Positions 14,285-19,768 of a stretch of DNA of 38,772 bases are shown here, piece after piece (position 1 is the first letter of the stretch; each line of letters starts with the position of its first letter). A model generated the notes under the pieces. The model was not told the origin of the DNA. It saw only the letters and a program-made list of their open reading frames with translations, and did no database searches. The translations under genes were made by a program, and so were the position numbers. This stretch comes from a virus, in the IMG/VR virus record IMGVR_UViG_3300010412_000037, positions 1 to 38,772 of that record; one strand, given 5' to 3'.

Positions 14285-14833
14285 ATGCACTTGATGATCG
14301 ACCTAGAAACGCTCGGCACAGACCCACGCTCGGTGATACTCAGCTTGGGTGCTGTGTTGTATGCCGACGACGACATCACTCGCACGTTCTACGTCGAGCT
14401 GGATGCCCAGGAACAGCTGGACCACTATCGGCGGCATGCGAACATGTCTACCGTCGCGTGGTGGGTCGATCAAGACCACCGGGCCAAGGCCGTGCTCAGG
14501 CCGCGCGCACCGGAATCACTCGTGTCGGCAATGACCGGACTCGAGAACATGCTGACACGCAACGAATGGGCAGAGGTCCTGGTGTGGTCGAACGGAGCCT
14601 CGTTCGACATTCCGATCCTGCAGACTGCATTCCAGGACACCGGGATCAAGTGCCCATGGCAGTACTACAACGAGCGGTGCTTCAGGACGATGAAGACGCT
14701 GTTCAAGAACATCAAGGCGCCAACGATGGATGGGCTGACGAAAGACTCCGTCAAGCACAACGCGTTGAATGACGCGCTCAACCAGACTCTTCACCTCAGG
14801 AAGCTCCTCGAATGCGCCGCCGCCATTCAGTAA
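14285..14833 (+). CDS. 3'-5' exonuclease, DnaQ-like (DEDDh, Rv2179c/DUF5051 type)
   Basis: The gene encodes 182 residues from ATG 14285, 6 bases after GGAG (14275-14278). Exo I is DLET (D6, E8). Exo II is SNGASFDIPIL with D108. Exo III is HNALND (H158, D163), of the DEDDh type. The layout, including MSTVAWWVDQDHRAKAV after the first domain, matches the phage exonucleases related to mycobacterial Rv2179c. It would degrade DNA or RNA from 3' ends and may take part in nucleotide scavenging or repair. The end overlaps the kinase gene by 22 bases. Confidence 0.85.
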   Translation: MHLMIDLETLGTDPRSVILSLGAVLYADDDITRTFYVELDAQEQLDHYRRHANMSTVAWWVDQDHRAKAVLRPRAPESLVSAMTGLENMLTRNEWAEVLVWSNGASFDIPILQTAFQDTGIKCPWQYYNERCFRTMKTLFKNIKAPTMDGLTKDSVKHNALNDALNQTLHLRKLLECAAAIQ

Positions 14834-15354
14834 TCGGTTTCTCCGGAGCTGCGCGAAGTGGCAAAGACACCTGCGCCGAAATGGCGCTTTCGGTCCTGGG
14901 AGGTTATCGCTACAGTTTTGCGGACCCGATCAGGTCGATGCTCAAAGCCGGATTCGGCATCGACTTTACCGACCCATACTGGGCGGAACGGAAAGAAGAG
15001 CCAATCTCGGCGTTTGGTGGCAAAAGCCCGCGTCAAATGATGCAGTGGCTCGGCACCGAATGGGGCCGCAACATGATCGACCCGAGCATCTGGTTGACGC
15101 TAGGCACGGCCAAGTTCCTGGAAGACGGCCCGGGCATGGTGATCGCCGACGTTCGGTTCGAGAACGAAGCACAGTGGGTCAGGAGGCTTGGCCTCCTGGT
15201 CCACGTAGTGCGACCAGGCGCGACACCTGTGGCGTCACATCCGTCGGAGAACGGAGTGGCGTATGATCCGGCGGACCGCACGCTCATAAACGACGGGACG
15301 CTGCAGGACCTGCAACAAGCGCTGCACAAACTCTTAGGTGTCGACGAAGCCTGA
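14812..15354 (+). CDS. Deoxynucleoside monophosphate kinase (T4 gp1-like)
   Basis: The gene encodes 180 residues with AGGAAG 8 bases before ATG 14812. A P-loop GAARSGKDT is at residues 12-20. FADPIRSMLKAGFGI and the segment SPRQMMQWLGTEWGRNMIDP are typical of phage dNMP kinases. DVRFENEA (113-120) is the conserved nucleotide-binding segment. The enzyme phosphorylates dNMPs to dNDPs, feeding the polymerase. In phages with modified bases the same family supplies the modified nucleotide; there is no direct evidence for that here. Confidence 0.88.
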   Translation: MRRRHSVIGFSGAARSGKDTCAEMALSVLGGYRYSFADPIRSMLKAGFGIDFTDPYWAERKEEPISAFGGKSPRQMMQWLGTEWGRNMIDPSIWLTLGTAKFLEDGPGMVIADVRFENEAQWVRRLGLLVHVVRPGATPVASHPSENGVAYDPADRTLINDGTLQDLQQALHKLLGVDEA

Positions 15355-15772
15355 AAACCAATTCATCTCCGGTATCCACGCCCACCTCAAGGACGTGTAT
15401 CACGAGAAGATGAATAACCCCTTTCGGTCCGGTACCGCCGACGTGTGGTACTCCGGACTGAATGGCGACGTCTGGATCGAATACAAGTACATTCCCCTGA
15501 TCCCCAAATCCGCTCATATCAGACCAGCGATTTCCGAACGACAACGCGCGTGGCTGCTGGACCGATTCACCGAAGGCCGTACCGTGTATGTCGTCGTAGG
15601 CTGTCCTGAAGGAGGCGTCGTAATTGCTCCTCAGCACTTCGGGTCGGCTTACGGCCCCGAGGAGTTTCGCCAGCGGCTGCTTTCCCGTAAACAACTCGCA
15701 GAGTGGATCCGCGAGCACACAGGACAAAGCCCTTGCCGTACCCGCAGTCAATCTTTGTTACAGCGAAAGTAG
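15338..15772 (+). CDS. PD-(D/E)XK nuclease (VRR-NUC/resolvase-like)
   Basis: The gene encodes 144 residues from GTG 15338, which overlaps the kinase end by 17 bases. The motif region reads NPFRSGTADVWYSG, then GDVWIEYKY: D35 followed by E48 and K50, the PD-(D/E)XK core, with the 'G-x-x-D-x-W' approach typical of small phage nucleases. It could act as a Holliday-junction or flap endonuclease, or as a nicking enzyme. The C-terminal 20 residues (after about 125) are basic and overlap the next small frame. Confidence 0.65.
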   Translation: MSTKPENQFISGIHAHLKDVYHEKMNNPFRSGTADVWYSGLNGDVWIEYKYIPLIPKSAHIRPAISERQRAWLLDRFTEGRTVYVVVGCPEGGVVIAPQHFGSAYGPEEFRQRLLSRKQLAEWIREHTGQSPCRTRSQSLLQRK

Positions 15773-15885
15773 CGCACTCCGTCTATCGCATCGTCCTGTC
15801 AGCTGTGCTGACTGTTTCGATCTTGACGGAAGCGTATCTCTTCATCCGTGGTCGCGCCAAGCAGAAGAAGGTGATCACACGATGA
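15733..15885 (+). CDS. Possible 50-residue single-span membrane protein
   Basis: A frame begins at TTG 15733, 8 bases after AGGAC, and ends in an ATGA junction with the gene product 88-like gene. The protein has one hydrophobic span (IVLSAVLTVSILTEAYLF, about residues 20-37) and a basic tail (RGRAKQKKVI). GTG 15703 is an alternative start. The junction and the hydrophobic profile support it; function unknown. Confidence 0.45.
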   Translation: MPYPQSIFVTAKVAHSVYRIVLSAVLTVSILTEAYLFIRGRAKQKKVITR

Positions 15886-16493
15886 CCAAGGATGAAGCTC
15901 TCAAGATATGCGGGACTCTGTCGCGTCCTTCGAAGATGCCGTGTCCTGCCTACAGCATTCCGGCGACGCTCTGCGTCACCGGCTCGAAGCTCCGAGAGAA
16001 GAAAGGCACCGTATGCAGCAAGTGCTACGCGATGAAAGGGCGGTATCTGTTCGACAACGTAGTGCAGGCGATGAACCAACGCGCCTCCGGACTGAAGAGC
16101 CCGAAGTGGGCGCAAGGAATGGTGACGCTCATCGGCGCGACACGCTCCCCGTGGTTCCGGTGGCACGACTCTGGCGATCTACAAGGTCTACAGCATTTGC
16201 TGGACATCGTGTTCATCGCGGATCGGCTGCCGGAAAAACGGTTCTGGTTGCCCACTCGGGAGGTTGGGCTCGTGTCACAGTATCTGGCGGTCTTCGGTTC
16301 GTTCCCATCCAACCTTACAGTCCGAGTGTCAAGCCCACTCGTAAACGGCGACCCAATACCAGGGTACGCCCTGACGTCTACGGTGGTGACGGAGAATCCT
16401 ACCTGTCCAGCCTCCTTGAATGGCAACCGATGCGGGGAATGTCGAATGTGCTGGGATCCTAACGTCAAGAATGTCTCGTACCTGGAGGGGTAA
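15882..16493 (+). CDS. Gene product 88-like cysteine-rich protein
   Basis: The gene encodes 203 residues with AAGAAGGTGA upstream of ATG 15882. The sequence follows the GP88 family of phages: LSRPSKMPCPAYSIPA, CSKCYAMKGRYLFDN, WFRWHDSGDLQ, FWLPTRE, and a C-terminal CGECRMCWD. Nine cysteines (10, 21, 31, 45, 48, 175, 184, 187, 190) suggest one or two metal or Fe-S sites. The biochemical role of the family is not known. It ends in a one-base TAATG overlap with the next gene. Confidence 0.75.
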   Translation: MTKDEALKICGTLSRPSKMPCPAYSIPATLCVTGSKLREKKGTVCSKCYAMKGRYLFDNVVQAMNQRASGLKSPKWAQGMVTLIGATRSPWFRWHDSGDLQGLQHLLDIVFIADRLPEKRFWLPTREVGLVSQYLAVFGSFPSNLTVRVSSPLVNGDPIPGYALTSTVVTENPTCPASLNGNRCGECRMCWDPNVKNVSYLEG

Positions 16494-16810
16494 TGCCAGT
16501 TCTCGGCTACAAACTCATGCGGCTCCGCAAGGACGGAACGCTTGGCTCTCTGTTCATCAACCGCAAGGCCAGGTACCCAACGGGCAAATGGCTGAAGGCT
16601 GAGGACCACCCTACGAGAGGCTACGCACATCGGCCTGGCTGGCACGTGTTGCGCGCGCCACACGCTCCACACCTGAGCAAGGAAGGACGCGTGTGGGTGA
16701 TAGTGGAGTGCAGCGGAGTGAGGTACGTGGATCGTCCGCTGTCCAACGGCGGCTGGTGGATGCTCGCCAACCGCATCCGAATCATCGACAACAGCTGGAA
16801 GTACGTATGA
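16493..16810 (+). CDS. Conserved-type small phage protein
   Basis: The gene encodes 105 residues from ATG 16493 (TAATG junction). The sequence (YKLMRLRKDGTLGSLFINRK, RPGWHVLRAPHAPHLSKEGR, then VWVIVE) belongs to a pattern common in phages near gene product 88-like genes. It is rich in Trp, His and Arg and likely beta. Function unknown. The stop overlaps the next ATG (ATGA). Confidence 0.65.
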   Translation: MPVLGYKLMRLRKDGTLGSLFINRKARYPTGKWLKAEDHPTRGYAHRPGWHVLRAPHAPHLSKEGRVWVIVECSGVRYVDRPLSNGGWWMLANRIRIIDNSWKYV

Positions 16811-17100
16811 ACATCTACCGCATCAGTCTGTCCAAAGTTTTCTCCGACCCCGAAACGAACACTCACTCGGACGAAGGCGAGACCATCGTTGGTTTCACCG
16901 CTACGTTCGATGAGGCTAAAAGGGTGGCTAAGCTACACGATGATTCTTTTGTAGATCTCATCGTGGTCGGCACCGCCAAGGAGAGCATCGTGCGGCTGAT
17001 GAAAGCCGCGTACGGCTTCTGCGACTTCTCGGACTTCCCGATCCTGCGTTCGTGGGAGCGCACCGCGCGCGGCGGACTGAAAGAGACGGGGCCGCGATGA
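16807..17100 (+). CDS. Small hypothetical protein
   Basis: The gene encodes 97 residues with GGAAG before ATG 16807. It begins with a strand (NIYRISLSKVFS), has an alpha/beta body and an acidic-aromatic segment (YGFCDFSDFPILRSW). No family recognised. It ends in a possible ATGA junction (ATG 17097). Confidence 0.6.
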   Translation: MNIYRISLSKVFSDPETNTHSDEGETIVGFTATFDEAKRVAKLHDDSFVDLIVVGTAKESIVRLMKAAYGFCDFSDFPILRSWERTARGGLKETGPR

Positions 17101-17129
17101 CGCTTGAAGCTGTTCCGTCGAATGCCTCT

Positions 17130-17147
17130 GGAGGTACAATGACCTCC
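17130..17147 (+). promoter_or_regulatory. Hairpin covering a ribosome site and start codon
   Basis: GGAGGT (17130-17135) can pair perfectly with ACCTCC (17142-17147), with ACAATG as the loop. The first arm is the ribosome site and the loop holds the ATG at 17139. If formed in mRNA, it would reduce initiation there. It may be chance in a GC-rich gene. Confidence 0.3.
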
Positions 17148-17414
17148 TCCAAGAGGACACCCCCAATGCCGACCCTGCTCGCTGAGGATCTCGCTGAGAT
17201 CCGCCGATGGCTTGACATTAACCTCATGAATTGGCTGGTGCCGAGGTTGGATCGAATAGAGGAGGCGGTAGCCGCACATGTACCAGGGTCTGGTCTTTCA
17301 GATCGAAGAGATGGTGGACACACTGAGTCATCTCCCGGTCACAACGGAAACGGGGCTGGCTCGCCAGTCGCTGAAAGCAGCATTGTTCTGGTTGACTCGC
17401 GAAAAGCCGCCTGA
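17139..17414 (+). CDS. Small hypothetical protein
   Basis: The frame encodes 91 residues from ATG 17139, 4 bases after GGAGG. An alternative ATG 17097 lies in an ATGA overlap with the preceding stop and adds 14 residues. The N-terminal half is helical (DLAEIRRWLDINLMNWLVPR). The second half is Gly/Ser-rich and overlaps the next frame by 137 bases, where it is probably a passenger. Function unknown. Confidence 0.45.
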   Translation: MTSSKRTPPMPTLLAEDLAEIRRWLDINLMNWLVPRLDRIEEAVAAHVPGSGLSDRRDGGHTESSPGHNGNGAGSPVAESSIVLVDSRKAA

Positions 17415-17433
17415 GCCTAAGAGTCAAGCATGA
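17278..17433 (+). CDS. 51-residue helical protein, possibly Acb2/Tad1-hairpin-like
   Basis: The frame starts at ATG 17278, 12 bases after AGAGGAGG (17258-17265), and ends in an ATGA junction with the holin-like gene. The protein is two helices (LVFQIEEMVDTLSHLP, then LARQSLKAALFWLTREK) joined by a short turn. The second helix pattern 'LA-x-x-x-L-x-x-A-x-(M/F)-W' recalls the DUF7681/Acb2-Tad1 hairpin phage proteins, which sequester cyclic nucleotides. At this length the similarity is weak. Confidence 0.4.
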   Translation: MYQGLVFQIEEMVDTLSHLPVTTETGLARQSLKAALFWLTREKPPEPKSQA

Positions 17434-17705
17434 CGCCCGCGCTCCCTCCTAACTGGCGAAAGGGCGTCGCCTATGTCCTCGTTGCTTCGTACGCGTACCA
17501 GCTTGTGCTGTGGCCGTTGCTGTTCTGGCTATGCAACCTAGCGACGCTGTGGACAGGCCAGCAGTGGCCAGCACCGACGCTGCTCCCGTGGGAACACCTG
17601 ATGTCAGGTACTGCCACACTTGCCGCTATCGCTGGAATCGATATTGCGCGGGACAAGCTTGTCCCGACAGAAGAAGCTCCGAAGTCAACTGTCCAACGGC
17701 TATGA
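17430..17705 (+). CDS. Small membrane protein, holin-like
   Basis: The gene encodes 91 residues from an ATG in an ATGA overlap. Two hydrophobic segments are visible: about residues 12-40 (YVLVASYAYQLVLWPLLFW) and about 56-72 (HLMSGTATLAAIAGIDIA). A charged C-terminus follows (RDKLVPTEEAPKS). This layout fits a class II-like holin or another small inner-membrane protein. No endolysin is recognised beside it, so the lysis role is tentative. Confidence 0.55.
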   Translation: MTPALPPNWRKGVAYVLVASYAYQLVLWPLLFWLCNLATLWTGQQWPAPTLLPWEHLMSGTATLAAIAGIDIARDKLVPTEEAPKSTVQRL

Positions 17706-17706
17706 C

Positions 17707-18012
17707 ATGACCCCAGAACAACTGATTGCTTGGCACGCACACCAGATCACGTTCCTACCAGCGACAGACAACGCAGTAGTTCAACTCCACCGCGAAGCAA
17801 TGCACTGTGTGGTGCGGCTGCGTACTGGATGGGACTCGGTTGCTCGGCGCGAAGAAGAACAGGCCGCGGAGATCGAGCGGCTGCGTGGGTTGCTGCGGGA
17901 GGCGCGGCAATCTGTGTGGCGTGAGGCCAATGACGAGCGCGAGATGGAGGGACGCGGGTACTACTGTGACCTTGCCCACCGTATCGACGCCGCTCTGAAG
18001 GAAGAGAAATGA
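17707..18012 (+). CDS. Coiled-coil hypothetical protein
   Basis: The gene encodes 101 residues from ATG 17707, one base after the previous stop. The middle (RREEEQAAEIERLRGLLREA) is a coiled coil. The end (YCDLAHRIDAALKEE) is typical of many small phage proteins. It follows the holin-like gene and could in principle be a spanin- or Rz-like protein, but there is no membrane segment or lipobox. It is the last gene of the + strand block. Confidence 0.55.
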   Translation: MTPEQLIAWHAHQITFLPATDNAVVQLHREAMHCVVRLRTGWDSVARREEEQAAEIERLRGLLREARQSVWREANDEREMEGRGYYCDLAHRIDAALKEEK

Positions 18013-18028
18013 GTGAGCTCGAATGAAG

Positions 18029-18054
18029 AAGCCCGCCTAGGCGGGCTTTTTTTG
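18029..18054 (+). terminator. Intrinsic terminator between convergent blocks
   Basis: AAGCCCGC (18029-18036) pairs with GCGGGCTT (18041-18048) around CTAG, followed by a T run to 18054. It ends the + strand block. Read on the - strand the hairpin is followed by TTCTTC, so it may also terminate the virion block less efficiently. A ten-base palindrome, CCCATATGGG (18064-18073), lies just beyond it. Confidence 0.9.
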
Positions 18055-18079
18055 TTTCCTAACCCCATATGGGACCGCG

Positions 18080-18226
18080 CTAGCGCAAGACGTCCCAGAC
18101 CAGGCCCACGTTGGCTAACGCATAGCCGAAGAACGCCAGCGCCATCCCGGGCCTTCCCTCTTTCGCCAGCATCAAGCAGGTGATGAGGTACACCACACCC
18201 ACGAAAGCAATCATCCACCAGCTCAT
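18080..18226 (-). CDS. Small membrane protein
   Basis: The gene encodes 48 residues and is the last gene of the - strand block. It has two hydrophobic stretches (WMIAFVGVVYLITCLMLAKE and MALAFFGYALANVGLVW) with GRPG between. The 'ALAFFGYALANVGL' segment is familiar from very small phage membrane proteins of unknown function. The start overlaps the previous stop by ATGA (ATG at 18226-18224). Confidence 0.65.
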   Translation of the reverse strand: MSWWMIAFVGVVYLITCLMLAKEGRPGMALAFFGYALANVGLVWDVLR

Positions 18227-18447
18227 AGCAGGAAGGCTGCTGCGGTAAGGAGGATGGTCATCGCAATCGTCGAGCGGCCCACAAACTCCTCGACCGTCAT
18301 CCACGAGAACACCTGTGGAAGTTCGACCTTCGGAGCCGGTATCTCTTTGCCGTAGCACCCTTTGTGAACTGGGCGCTCGCCCTCGAAGTGCATTGCGAAA
18401 CCCGGTGCGACCTCCTGGCCGCACCGGAAGCAGGTTATCTTAGGCAT
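18223..18447 (-). CDS. Zinc-ribbon-like small protein with C-terminal membrane segment
   Basis: The gene encodes 74 residues from ATG 18447; an upstream TTG (18483) is less likely. CFRC near the N-terminus and HKGC further on form a C-x2-C ... H-x2-C set that could bind zinc. The C-terminus (STIAMTILLTAAAFLL) is hydrophobic and could anchor it in the membrane. Function unknown. Confidence 0.55.
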   Translation of the reverse strand: MPKITCFRCGQEVAPGFAMHFEGERPVHKGCYGKEIPAPKVELPQVFSWMTVEEFVGRSTIAMTILLTAAAFLL

Positions 18448-18451
18448 GGAC

Positions 18452-18706
18452 TTAGCTGGGACCGACCTTCGTGTCACTGACAACCCACGCGCTCCATGCC
18501 TGAGCCTGGGGCTCAGTCATGTACATGCCTTGCCCAGAGCCGTCAGGGCGAATCGCGCCGCCGTACCAGCTGACTTGTTCCGCCGCCGGCCTGAAGAACC
18601 TCCACGGGAAGCTGCTGCGCCGCTTGAGTTCGGTCTCGGAGAGGCCCCGGAGGTCCGGGTGCAGGACGTTGAATGTCTGGAACCTGAATACCGTGCTGAT
18701 GCTCAT
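18452..18706 (-). CDS. Small hypothetical protein
   Basis: The gene encodes 84 residues. AAAGGAGGTGG, one of the strongest ribosome sites in the window, lies just before ATG 18706 and overlaps the stop of the preceding gene. The sequence (SISTVFRFQTFNVLHPDLRG, then PWRFFRPAAEQVSWYGGAIR) has mixed content with no motif I recognise. The strong site implies high expression compared with its neighbours. Confidence 0.6.
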   Translation of the reverse strand: MSISTVFRFQTFNVLHPDLRGLSETELKRRSSFPWRFFRPAAEQVSWYGGAIRPDGSGQGMYMTEPQAQAWSAWVVSDTKVGPS

Positions 18707-18717
18707 TACCACCTCCT

Positions 18718-19371
18718 TTACATGGTGTAGCTTGTTCGGACAGACACTATCGGCCTGCCGTCCATGTTGGGATGATACAGGGGGCGCGGCACCGGCGGCT
18801 GCCCGCGGGCTACACGCTTCCTGTCTTCCTCGGCGCCGGAAGCAATCGCACTCAGTCGGTAGCCGGTGATGACATAGAACGGCCCCCACTTCCTCGTCGT
18901 TTCCCAGAGCCAACTCCCGTCCGGCGTACGCACCCACAGCGTACCGACCTTGATCGGTTCGCCGTCAGGCGTCTTGTCGATCTCAGGATCCGGGCCTTCG
19001 GTCAGCGCCACGCTCACCCGGTCGTCCTCGATCACCAGATCCATGTACCGGAGGCCCTCCCGCTTCAGCCAGTCCGGCTTTGTGTAATACGACACTCCGT
19101 ACCCGCTGTTGCGCCAGCCCAGCCAGACGCAGTCTCCGATGTAGCGCCCGAAGCGCTCGTAGATCTTGACCTGTGTCGCTTCGTAGCTGGCGCCCGGAGT
19201 CGTGCCTGAGCCGAAGGGGCTCACCGGATCATCCGGCGTTACCATCAGCGGCGGGTACTTTCCCCTTATCGCGAACAGCGGCACTGCCAGCTTCAGCAGC
19301 AGCTTTATTACCGGCTTCCCGTAGAACAGGAGCTTGTGCTTCAGGGGCAGGCTTGCCTTTATCCGTTCCAT
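18718..19371 (-). CDS. Phage protein with N-terminal membrane segment (DUF7338-like)
   Basis: The gene encodes 217 residues from ATG 19371 with AGGAAG upstream; it overlaps the HExxH gene by 143 bases. An N-terminal hydrophobic helix (VIKLLLKLAVPLFAI) is followed by VTPDDPVSPFG, IYERFGRYIGDCVWLGWRNS and GYGVSYY. This order (membrane helix, 'TPDDP', 'ERFG', 'W-x-G-x-RN-x-x-YG') matches a widespread family of small phage proteins, which I recall as DUF7338. Function unknown; a role at the membrane late in infection is plausible. Confidence 0.6.
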   Translation of the reverse strand: MERIKASLPLKHKLLFYGKPVIKLLLKLAVPLFAIRGKYPPLMVTPDDPVSPFGSGTTPGASYEATQVKIYERFGRYIGDCVWLGWRNSGYGVSYYTKPDWLKREGLRYMDLVIEDDRVSVALTEGPDPEIDKTPDGEPIKVGTLWVRTPDGSWLWETTRKWGPFYVITGYRLSAIASGAEEDRKRVARGQPPVPRPLYHPNMDGRPIVSVRTSYTM

Positions 19372-19768
19372 CGTAGTCTTCCTTGTAGGCGTGTAGGAGC
19401 AGGGCTTCGAGCACCGTGATGATGGAGTGCTCTTCGGTCAGCACGGCGTCGTTGTTCTCTCCTTCCGCTACGGCCACGTCGATCAGCGGGCGCAGCAGGA
19501 GGTGCAGAAGCTCGTGCAGGGCGGTGGACTCGAGCGACTCTCCGTTCACCTCGTGGGCGCCGAAGTCCACGCCGATTGAGTAGCGCGCCAGCCGGTGCTC
19601 GTGCTCGACGGAGATGAGCGCGGCCATCGCCTTCGGCTCGCGCTTCTTCGCCCTGGATACGCGCCAGTTCCTGAGGTTGAGTAGCTCTCTCCACTTCTTG
19701 ATGTATTCGTCGAACTCGGCCACGTGGTGGTCGAGCACAGGGTTCTGCGGTGGGTCTTTCTTCTTCAT
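19229..19768 (-). CDS. Small HExxH zinc-metallopeptidase-like protein
   Basis: The gene encodes 179 residues and starts in an ATGA overlap with the 1864-residue gene. HELLH (H85, E86, H89) lies in STALHELLHLLLRPL, and a Glu-rich helix (LTEEHSIITVLEALLLH) follows about 25 residues later, which could supply the third ligand. The N-terminal part (YIKKWRELLNLRNWRVSRAK, then IGVDF) has the strand-helix layout of minimal phage metallopeptidases. The C-terminal 45 residues are Ala/Lys/Pro-rich, probably disordered, and overlap the next gene. Protease activity is predicted only from the motif. Confidence 0.65.
   Translation of the reverse strand: MKKKDPPQNPVLDHHVAEFDEYIKKWRELLNLRNWRVSRAKKREPKAMAALISVEHEHRLARYSIGVDFGAHEVNGESLESTALHELLHLLLRPLIDVAVAEGENNDAVLTEEHSIITVLEALLLHAYKEDYDGTDKGKPAPEAQAPVLREAGNKAAAEAGSAAVRDKGKVPAADGNAG

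Noticed and set aside
18064-18073. The palindrome CCCATATGGG as an operator or attachment site
   Set aside because: A single ten-base palindrome in a convergent gap; no second copy, integrase or regulator-binding context was seen to support a role.
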